Source: Actinomycetota bacterium
GTDB taxonomy: Bacteria; Actinomycetota; Actinomycetes; Nanopelagicales; Nanopelagicaceae
NCBI GenBank assembly: GCA_009924725.1
Contig: RFRA01000057.1
Coordinates: 1 to 7,129, forward strand
Reading direction: 5' to 3'
DNA: 7,129 bases
The notes under the pieces were generated by a model. It did not search any database. It saw only the letters and a list, made by a program, of their open reading frames with translations, and was not told the origin of the DNA. Below are positions 1 to 4,892 of this stretch, one piece after another. Within the stretch, counting starts at the first letter, position 1, and each line of letters starts with the position of its first letter. Made by a program: the position numbers and the translations under genes.

Positions 1-479
1 TGCCTCGTCGTCTGCAGATTGAGTTCTCAAAAGTTGTGCAACAAAAGACTGATACTGAAGGCGGCGAAATTACCGGCGATGCCATGTGGCAGATTTTCGA
101 AGATGAATATCTACCAACTGCTAATGATGATAAAAAGTGGGGTCGCTTCCGCCTGAAAGGTTTGTCGCAAACTTCAGTTCTTGATCAAGATGTGCAGTTA
201 GCTATTTCTATTCTTGATCGCGGCCAATTAGTTGAACTAAGCGGCGAAGGCAATGGCCCAATCGCAGCGTTCTGTAATATTTTGCAGGCATATGGCGTTG
301 ATGTTCGAGTCCTTGATTATTACGAGCATGCACTTAGTGCAGGTGGCGATGCATCAGCTGCTGCCTATCTTGAGTGCGCAATCGGCGACGAAGTTTTCTG
401 GGGCGTGGGAATTGATCCAAATACCACCACTGCCTCACTAAAAGCCGTGGTTTCGGCGATCAATCGCGCTATTCGCTAA
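1..479 (+). CDS. leuA: 2-isopropylmalate synthase, C-terminal part (5' end outside window)
   Basis: LeuA condenses acetyl-CoA with 2-oxoisovalerate to 2-isopropylmalate, the first committed step of leucine synthesis in the cytoplasm. Reading starts in frame at base 3 (PRRLQIEFSKVVQ...) with no start codon, so only about the last 158 residues are present and the catalytic TIM barrel lies upstream. The visible part matches the end of the linker region (GGEITGDAMWQIFEDEYL, as in actinobacterial LeuA) followed by the leucine-binding regulatory domain: DVQLAISILDRGQLVELSGEGNGPI, then GVDVRVLDYYEHALSAGGDA, then AAYLECAIGDEVFWGVGID and TTTASLKAVVSAINR. This domain gives feedback inhibition by leucine in the family. 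The gene ends in TAA at 477-479, 22 nt before recO. No frameshift is seen. Identification is from remembered family sequence and is firm; regulation by leucine is inferred from the intact domain. Confidence 0.93.
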   Translation, partial: PRRLQIEFSKVVQQKTDTEGGEITGDAMWQIFEDEYLPTANDDKKWGRFRLKGLSQTSVLDQDVQLAISILDRGQLVELSGEGNGPIAAFCNILQAYGVDVRVLDYYEHALSAGGDASAAAYLECAIGDEVFWGVGIDPNTTTASLKAVVSAINRAIR

Positions 480-489
480 CTGATCCCGT

Positions 490-495
490 TACTTT
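490..495 (+). promoter_or_regulatory. Probable -10 box of a leaderless recO promoter
   Basis: TACTTT fits the actinobacterial -10 pattern TANNNT and lies exactly 6 nt before the recO GTG at 502, the spacing at which transcription would begin at or next to the start codon. The 22-nt gap after leuA has no good Shine-Dalgarno sequence, which agrees with leaderless translation. I see no convincing -35 hexamer, so recO may also be reached by read-through from leuA. Confidence 0.4.
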
Positions 496-501
496 AGGCC
501 A

Positions 502-1233
502 GTGAGCCTCTACCGTGATGAAGCGTTAATTCTGCGCACCCAGAAATTGGGTGAAGCCGATCGCATCATCACTTTGCTGACTCGCGAACATGGGCGAGTT
601 CGCGGGGTAGCAAAAGGGGTTCGTCGCACAATGTCTAAATTTGGGGCACGCCTTGAACCTGGTAGCCACGTTGATATTCAGTTGCACATCGGAAAAACCT
701 TTGACACCGTTACCCAAGTTGAGGCGATTGCAAACTATGGCGAAGAGTTAGCCAATGATTATCAGCGCTGGACTATCGCATCTGCGATTTTAGAAACTAC
801 CGAACGCTTTACTCCACAAGAGCGCGAACCAGCGCTACAAGAATTTAACTTAGTTGTCGGCGCCCTAAAAGTTTTAGCCGAAAAACGTTATGACTCATCG
901 CTTATCCTCGATGCCTTCTTACTGCGATCACTTGCCATCGGGGGATACGCACCTTCGATGACTAACTGTTCGCGTTGCGAAAAAGAAGGCCCGCATCGCT
1001 ACTTCTCATTAGTTGGTGGCGGCTCAGTTTGTTTAGATTGCCGGCCGTCAGCTTCTGCTACCCCTGCGGTTGAAACTTTAAAACTTATGGGTGACTTACT
1101 TTCAGGTGATTGGGAAAGTGCGAGTGCAAGTGAGCTGCGTAATCGCCGCGAAGCTAATGGCTTAATTACCGCCTACTTGCACTGGCACTTAGAACGTGGC
1201 TTGCGCAGCATGCCAATGGTGGAGCGCGTATGA
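502..1233 (+). CDS. recO: DNA repair protein RecO
   Basis: RecO is a recombination mediator: with RecR it helps RecA displace SSB from single-stranded DNA and anneals strands in the RecF pathway. The 243-residue protein opens with MSLYRDEALILRTQKLGEAD, the typical N-terminal OB-fold start, with RIITLLTREHGRVRGVAKGVRR at 21-42. It continues into a helical domain and has a Cys4 zinc site, C156-x2-C159 and C177-x2-C180 (NCSRC ... VCLDC), as in many RecO proteins. Length is normal for the family. The GTG start fits the conserved N-terminus; there is no clear Shine-Dalgarno but a -10-like box 6 nt upstream. The stop TGA overlaps the uppS ATG (ATGA), so the two are translationally coupled, the same recO-uppS pairing as in Mycobacterium and Streptomyces. 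Confidence is high. Confidence 0.95.
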   Translation: MSLYRDEALILRTQKLGEADRIITLLTREHGRVRGVAKGVRRTMSKFGARLEPGSHVDIQLHIGKTFDTVTQVEAIANYGEELANDYQRWTIASAILETTERFTPQEREPALQEFNLVVGALKVLAEKRYDSSLILDAFLLRSLAIGGYAPSMTNCSRCEKEGPHRYFSLVGGGSVCLDCRPSASATPAVETLKLMGDLLSGDWESASASELRNRREANGLITAYLHWHLERGLRSMPMVERV

Positions 1234-1937
1234 GCAAGATTCAAATTCCAAATCACGTAGCAATCGTGATGGATGGCAATGGCCGCTGGGCTAAGAAACG
1301 TGGCTTGCCCCGTACAGCTGGCCATGAAGCCGGTGAAGCAGCGTTGTTTGATGTGGTTGAAGGCGCAATTGAATATGGCGTTAAAGAGATCAGCGCATAC
1401 GCATTTAGTACTGAAAACTGGCGTCGCTCGCCGGAAGAAGTTAAATTCTTAATGGGCTTTAATCGCGATGTAATTCGTCGCCGTCGCGATCAGATGAATG
1501 ATATGGGTGTGCGAATTCGTTGGGTTGGTCGGCCAAAGCGACTCTGGCAGAGTGTGATCAATGAACTCGAAATTGCCGAAGAGCTAACCGCTAGGAATAA
1601 AACTTTAACTTTAAATATGTGCGTTAACTATGGCGGTCGCTCTGAAATCGTTGATGCAGCTTCTGAACTAGCTCGCGATGTGAAGCGTGGCAAGATTAAG
1701 GCAGATGCCATTACTGAGAAAACATTTGCTAGGTATTTAAACCAACCCAAGATGAGTGATGTGGATTTGTTTTTGCGTTCATCGGGTGAGCAACGCACTA
1801 GCAACTTCCTGCCCTGGCAATCGGTTTATGCTGAATTCGTATTTCTTGATGTCTTGTGGCCAGATGTAGATCGCAAAGTTTTGTGGCGAGCTATTGAGGA
1901 ATACTCAAAGCGGGATAGAAGGTTCGGTAAGGCATAG
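1230..1937 (+). CDS. uppS: cis-Prenyl (undecaprenyl/decaprenyl) diphosphate synthase
   Basis: This enzyme adds isopentenyl diphosphate units in cis to an allylic primer, making the polyprenyl phosphate carrier for peptidoglycan and other envelope glycans. The 235-residue protein carries the family signatures: HVAIVMDGNGRWAKKRG at 9-25 with the catalytic Asp15 and the GNGRW loop, AFSTENWRRS at 58-67, NYGGRSEI at 133-140, and RSSGEQRTSNF at 183-193, followed by WQSVYAEFVF and DVLWPD. It lacks the long N-terminal extension of Mycobacterium tuberculosis Rv2361c and is slightly shorter than E. coli UppS. The start is set by the conserved N-terminus and by GGTGGAG at 1218-1224, 5 nt before the ATG. 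It overlaps recO by 4 nt and ends one base from the oppositely oriented zur. Chain length (decaprenyl, undecaprenyl or shorter) cannot be read with certainty from the sequence. Confidence 0.94.
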   Translation: MSKIQIPNHVAIVMDGNGRWAKKRGLPRTAGHEAGEAALFDVVEGAIEYGVKEISAYAFSTENWRRSPEEVKFLMGFNRDVIRRRRDQMNDMGVRIRWVGRPKRLWQSVINELEIAEELTARNKTLTLNMCVNYGGRSEIVDAASELARDVKRGKIKADAITEKTFARYLNQPKMSDVDLFLRSSGEQRTSNFLPWQSVYAEFVFLDVLWPDVDRKVLWRAIEEYSKRDRRFGKA

Positions 1938-1938
1938 A

Positions 1939-2304
1939 TCAGCACTTGCTGCAGAGACCAAAAATTTCTGCGGTATGACCCACTTCGCGAAAACCATGGT
2001 CTTTAGCCACATTGAGCGCCCATTTTTCAATTGCGCCACCTTCAATTTCAACGGTATCGCCGCAGCCTTTGCAGACTAAGTGATGATGGTGGGCATCTCC
2101 GCAGAGACGATAGATAGCCTCACCATCATCACGTCTTAGTACATCAACGATTTTGTCATTTACTAGGCTCTGTAAAGAGCGATAAACCGTAGTTAAACCA
2201 ATGCTTTCGCCTTCACGCTGCATAAGACGATAAACCTCTTGAGCACTTGCGAATCCGCCAGCGCGCTCTAAAGTGCTTAGTACTCTTGGGTTCGAACGAC
2301 TCAT
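1939..2304 (-). CDS. zur: Zinc uptake regulator Zur (Fur family, FurB-type)
   Basis: This is a dimeric DNA-binding repressor that binds operators when loaded with zinc and blocks zinc-import genes. Its 121 residues have a winged helix (recognition region IGLTTVYRSLQSL at 35-47) and a dimerisation/metal domain. It aligns closely, from memory, with M. tuberculosis Zur: HHHHLVCKGCG at 72-82 and HTAEIFGLCSKC at 110-121. With an offset of 8 every zinc ligand is present: structural Cys78, Cys81, Cys118, Cys121; regulatory Asp54, Cys68, His73, His75; third site His72, His74, Glu93, His110. The last cysteine is the final residue. A TAA directly before the ATG rules out a longer N-terminus. It follows the ZIP transporter by 11 nt on the same strand, so it is probably co-transcribed from the Zur-box promoter and autoregulated. 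GATACT, 6 nt before the ATG, might be a weak internal promoter. Zinc specificity is inferred from ligands and context. Confidence 0.92.
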   Translation of the reverse strand: MSRSNPRVLSTLERAGGFASAQEVYRLMQREGESIGLTTVYRSLQSLVNDKIVDVLRRDDGEAIYRLCGDAHHHHLVCKGCGDTVEIEGGAIEKWALNVAKDHGFREVGHTAEIFGLCSKC

Positions 2305-2315
2305 TTATAAAGTAT

Positions 2316-3059
2316 CTACTCGCCAATATTTCCGACGATTAACCACATAGCAACTACGCCAATAACTGTTGCAACCATGGTTAATTTAGAAGGATGACGT
2401 GAATGCGCTTCAGGCAAGATATGTGATGTTGCTAAGTAGATTACAAAACCTGAGAAGAGAGCTAAATACACGGCAAGTGAAGGGTCGCTAATTGTTATAT
2501 AGCTACCAAGTGCTGCACCACCTATGCGCATGATGGCATCGACGCCGAGTAACATGATTGCTCGCTTAGTCCAATGACCACTCTTGATTAATAGCGAGAC
2601 GGTATTTAAGCCATCGCTAAATGCGTGTGACAAGATGGCAATGAACACGGCAATGCCAAGTGAGTTTGAAATTTTAAATGATAATCCAAGAGCCACGCCA
2701 TCAAGGAACACATGGCCACCCATTGCAAGTGCGCCCAAAGTGCCAGCAATGTTTACCGAGTGATCATGCTCATGTCCATAATCTGATTCAGCTGGTTCGT
2801 GTGAACCAAAAATTTGCTCTGCAAAATGGAGAAGCAGGAAGCCGGCTACAAATGCCACTGATACAACTGGCACGTTTCCGAAAGTATTGGTGTTTAATTC
2901 AAATACTTCTGGCAGTAGGTCAAAAGCAACCAGGCCAAGCAGAAGTCCTGCAGATAAGCCCAGGACTAAGTGCAAACGATCGCGGGATTTGATTGCAAGG
3001 AAACCACCGGCTGTAGTGGCAAGGACAGTTAGTGCGGCAAGACCAATTGCTATGTTCAT
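2316..3059 (-). CDS. ZIP-family metal (probably zinc) importer
   Basis: This is an integral membrane transporter, 247 residues, with about eight hydrophobic segments (roughly 3-23, 30-50, 65-85, 108-128, 134-158, 165-187, 193-213, 226-244), the ZIP topology. A His-rich cytoplasmic-loop-like stretch GHEHDH lies at 95-100. The metal-site helices appear as HVFLDG at 116-121 (TM4) and HAFSDG at 145-150 (TM5), variants of the ZIP HNxPEG pattern and close to the HxxxDG...HxFSDGxN form of one bacterial ZIP subfamily. SHILPEAH at 212-219 adds further potential ligands. ZIP proteins move Zn2+ or other divalent metals into the cytoplasm. The ATG has TACCTT 6 nt upstream and no clear Shine-Dalgarno, so leaderless expression is likely. 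The perfect Zur-box palindrome just upstream and the zur gene just downstream make zinc import the best inference; iron or manganese cannot be excluded. Confidence 0.87.
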   Translation of the reverse strand: MNIAIGLAALTVLATTAGGFLAIKSRDRLHLVLGLSAGLLLGLVAFDLLPEVFELNTNTFGNVPVVSVAFVAGFLLLHFAEQIFGSHEPAESDYGHEHDHSVNIAGTLGALAMGGHVFLDGVALGLSFKISNSLGIAVFIAILSHAFSDGLNTVSLLIKSGHWTKRAIMLLGVDAIMRIGGAALGSYITISDPSLAVYLALFSGFVIYLATSHILPEAHSRHPSKLTMVATVIGVVAMWLIVGNIGE

Positions 3060-3065
3060 ATCGAA

Positions 3066-3071
3066 AAGGTA
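3066..3071 (-). promoter_or_regulatory. Probable -10 box of the leaderless ZIP-zur promoter
   Basis: On the - strand TACCTT (TANNNT type) is followed by exactly 6 nt (TTCGAT) and then the transporter ATG, predicting a leaderless transcript. The Zur palindrome begins 4 nt upstream of this hexamer and covers the spacer and the -35 position, a typical repressor placement. No consensus -35 is visible. Confidence 0.5.
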
Positions 3072-3075
3072 TCAC

Positions 3076-3096
3076 AAATGAAAATGATTTTCATTT
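3076..3096. promoter_or_regulatory. Zur box (zinc-responsive operator)
   Basis: This is a perfect inverted repeat: arm AAATGAAAAT, a single central G at 3086, and arm ATTTTCATTT. It contains TGAAAATGATTTTCA, the core known for Zur operators in Streptomyces and Mycobacterium. It lies 16 nt from the start codon of the ZIP transporter and 27 nt from the start codon of the divergent ABM-fold gene, overlapping the -35/spacer region of the proposed promoters on both sides. Bound zinc-Zur would be expected to block the ZIP-zur transcript and could also block the divergent one. A zur gene 0.8 kb away supports the assignment. Confidence 0.88.
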
Positions 3097-3111
3097 CCAT
3101 AGTTAACCCGC

Positions 3112-3117
3112 TACGCT
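3112..3117 (+). promoter_or_regulatory. Probable -10 box of the leaderless ABM-fold gene promoter
   Basis: TACGCT fits TANNNT and is followed by exactly 6 nt (CCAACC) before the ATG at 3124. No Shine-Dalgarno is present. A possible -35, TTTTCA at 3088-3093, has 18-nt spacing and lies inside the Zur palindrome, so zinc control of this promoter is plausible but unproven. Confidence 0.42.
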
Positions 3118-3123
3118 CCAACC

Positions 3124-3408
3124 ATGATCGCAATCGCCAGGTTTGAGGTTCCGATGGGTCAAGCTGCTCATTTTGAGGCGCAGTTGAGCCTGGCACTAGC
3201 TGCATTGGCTGCGGCCCCTGGCTACATCGATGGCGAAATTGGTCAGAATTTAGATGAACTTGGGCTCTGGACGATTGTTACCCGTTGGCAAAATGTTGGC
3301 TCATATCGTCGCGCACTTAGTTCAAATCGAGCCAAGTTAGAAGCAATTCCGGTCTTGGCGTTAGCAATCGATGAACCAGGTGCGTACGAACTGCCAGTTA
3401 CCGAGTAA
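3124..3408 (+). CDS. Small antibiotic-biosynthesis-monooxygenase (ABM) fold protein
   Basis: The 94-residue protein resembles the ABM/EthD-like dimeric ferredoxin-like barrel family: an N-terminal strand MIAIARFEVP, a helix with FEAQLSLALAALAAAPGY at 17-34, then the usual GYIDGEIGQN turn-strand, LWTIVTRWQNVGSYRRAL at 48-65 (the W-x-N/D-x-x-x-Y/F region of the family), and a C-terminal helix and strand. Members include small oxygenases and haem-degrading enzymes, but many have no known activity, and the family name does not imply antibiotic synthesis here. No haem-ligand pattern can be assigned with confidence. The gene diverges from the ZIP-zur operon across the Zur box and precedes glyS by 104 nt. 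I recall ABM-like genes near glyS in other actinobacteria, which argues for conserved linkage rather than recent arrival. Fold assignment is moderate; the substrate is unknown. Confidence 0.78.
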   Translation: MIAIARFEVPMGQAAHFEAQLSLALAALAAAPGYIDGEIGQNLDELGLWTIVTRWQNVGSYRRALSSNRAKLEAIPVLALAIDEPGAYELPVTE

Positions 3409-3411
3409 AAT
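3406..3411 (+). promoter_or_regulatory. Possible -10 box for glyS leader transcript
   Basis: TAAAAT is a near-consensus -10 hexamer that overlaps the stop codon of the ABM-fold gene. If used, the transcript would begin around 3418-3420 and carry a leader of roughly 95 nt before the glyS start. I see no good -35 hexamer, and a TAA stop followed by A/T bases can produce this match by chance. Confidence 0.3.
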
Positions 3412-3454
3412 TTGGCTTACGTGATTCAACGAACGTTGCGTTGCGCCGACAGCC

Positions 3455-3485
3455 AGCCGGATGGGTAAACCCATTTTCACCGGCT
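3455..3485 (+). terminator. Strong bulged hairpin in the glyS leader (attenuator or terminator candidate)
   Basis: AGCCGG (3455-3460) pairs perfectly with CCGGCT (3480-3485), and the adjoining ATGGG (3461-3465) pairs with CCCAT (3470-3474) around a TAAA loop. The only interruption is a 5-nt bulge, TTTCA, on the 3' side. The 11-bp stem is followed by CTTATTTA, a moderately U-rich tract. It could end transcripts of the ABM-fold gene, act as a partial attenuator before glyS, or simply structure the leader. The CCGGATG of the 5' arm recurs at 3494-3500 beside the glyS ribosome-binding region, allowing an alternative pairing. The U tract is imperfect, so intrinsic termination is uncertain. Confidence 0.45.
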
Positions 3486-3512
3486 CTTATTTACCGGATG
3501 AGGTTCTCCCCA

Positions 3513-4892
3513 ATGGCCGTAGATCGTTTAGAAAATATTGTAAGTCTGGCTAAGCGCCGCGGATTCGTATTTCCTTCTTCAGAAATCTATGGTGGCTTGC
3601 GCGCATCTTGGGATTACGGCCCACTCGGAGTTGAACTAAAAAATAACATTAAGCGCCAATGGTGGAAGTCAATGGTGATGGGTCGCGAAGATATCGTGGG
3701 TATTGATTCTTGCGTGATCTTGGCTCGTGAAGTTTGGGAAGCATCTGGCCACGTTGCGACCTTTAGTGATCCACTAACTGAATGTACTGCTTGCCACAAA
3801 CGTTATCGCGCTGATCATTTAGAAGAGGCGTATGAAGCAAAGCATAAGAAAGCACCAGAATCTTTGGCCGATGTTAATTGCCCAGCTTGTGGCAATAAGG
3901 GTCAGTTCACTACCCCAAAACAATTCAGCGGTTTGTTAAAGACTTATCTGGGGCCAGTTGAAGATGAATCAGGTTTGGCTTATCTGCGCCCGGAAACTGC
4001 GCAAGGTATTTTCATTAACTTTGATCAAGTAATGACTACATCGCGCAAGAAGCCACCATTTGGTATTGGCCAAATTGGTAAATCTTTCCGCAATGAAATT
4101 ACGCCTGGAAACTTTATTTTCCGTACTCGTGAATTCGAGCAGATGGAAATGGAATTCTTTGTAGTCCCTGGCACCGATGAAGAGTGGCACCAGTATTGGA
4201 TTGATTACCGTTTGGCTTGGTATAAAGATCTCGGTATTAATCCAGATCGTTTACGTATTTATGATCATCCGAAAGAGAAGCTTTCGCATTACTCGAAGCG
4301 CACTGCTGATATTGAATATAAATTCGAGTTTGCTGGCACTGAGTGGGGCGAGCTTGAAGGTATTGCAAACCGCACTGATTTCGACTTAAAAGCCCACTCG
4401 GCCGCCTCTGGCAAAGATCTTTCTTACTTCGATCAAGAGAAGAATGAACGTTGGACACCTTATGTAATTGAGCCAGCAGCAGGTGTTGATCGTTGTGCAC
4501 TTACTTTCTTGATGGATGCTTTCTCAGAGGATGAAGCACCAAATGCTAAGGGCGAGATGGAAAAGCGCACTGTGCTTAAGTTCGATCATCGCATTGCACC
4601 AGTGAAGGTTGCGGTCTTGCCACTTTCACGTAATGCAGACCTTTCACCTAAAGCGCGCGATCTGGCAACTGCGCTTCGTAAGAATTGGAACGTTGATTTC
4701 GATGATGCTGGCGCAATCGGTCGCCGTTATCGTCGCCAAGATGAAATTGGAACTCCATATTGCATCACCATTGACTTCGAAACTCTCGATGACAACGCTG
4801 TGACAATTCGCGATCGCGACACAATGGCGCAAGAACGAATCAGCATCGATCAGGTGGAGTCATGGTTAGCACCACGTCTGCTGGGTTGCTAA
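3513..4892 (+). CDS. glyS: Glycyl-tRNA synthetase, alpha2 (eukaryote/archaea-like) type
   Basis: This class II synthetase charges tRNA-Gly with glycine using ATP. The start at 3513 gives 459 residues opening MAVDRLENIVSLAKRRGFVF, the standard actinobacterial N-terminus, with GATGAGG (3497-3503) 9 nt upstream as ribosome-binding site. In-frame TTG 3441 and ATG 3498 would only add unconserved residues encoded by the leader hairpin. Motif 1 region is WDYGPLGVELKNNIKRQWW at 33-51; motif 2 is FRNEITPGNFIFRTREFEQ at 192-210; motif 3 is AAGVDRCALTFL at 322-333, with Arg327. A Cys4 zinc site is formed by C91-x2-C94 and C123-x2-C126. The anticodon-binding domain starts near 360 (HRIAPVKVAVLPL). The gene name follows actinobacterial use for the single-chain enzyme. 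Its 3' end overlaps dusB by 31 nt. Control may involve the structured leader. No disruption is seen. Confidence 0.95.
   Translation: MAVDRLENIVSLAKRRGFVFPSSEIYGGLRASWDYGPLGVELKNNIKRQWWKSMVMGREDIVGIDSCVILAREVWEASGHVATFSDPLTECTACHKRYRADHLEEAYEAKHKKAPESLADVNCPACGNKGQFTTPKQFSGLLKTYLGPVEDESGLAYLRPETAQGIFINFDQVMTTSRKKPPFGIGQIGKSFRNEITPGNFIFRTREFEQMEMEFFVVPGTDEEWHQYWIDYRLAWYKDLGINPDRLRIYDHPKEKLSHYSKRTADIEYKFEFAGTEWGELEGIANRTDFDLKAHSAASGKDLSYFDQEKNERWTPYVIEPAAGVDRCALTFLMDAFSEDEAPNAKGEMEKRTVLKFDHRIAPVKVAVLPLSRNADLSPKARDLATALRKNWNVDFDDAGAIGRRYRRQDEIGTPYCITIDFETLDDNAVTIRDRDTMAQERISIDQVESWLAPRLLGC

Noticed and set aside
1941..1971. Bidirectional terminator at the uppS/zur junction
   Set aside because: AGCA/TGCT (1941-1950) and GCAGA/TCTGC (1951-1971) are short stems inside zur coding sequence without a clear GC-rich stem plus U tract; too weak to annotate.
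3124..3408. Antibiotic biosynthesis cluster suggested by the ABM family name
   Set aside because: No polyketide, non-ribosomal peptide or tailoring genes are nearby; the ABM fold is widespread in housekeeping contexts.
3441..3512. Longer GlyRS starting at TTG 3441 or ATG 3498
   Set aside because: The extra residues do not resemble family N-termini and would be encoded by the leader hairpin, while ATG 3513 gives the conserved MAVDRLENIVSLAKRRGF opening with a ribosome-binding site at 3497-3503.
3409..3512. T-box or glycine riboswitch in front of glyS
   Set aside because: The leader is too short for a usual T-box and lacks the AGGGUGGNACCGCG motif; no glycine aptamer core is recognisable.
4237..4500. 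Open frame antisense to glyS
   Set aside because: It covers conserved GlyRS codons, has no plausible start region and no family resemblance.
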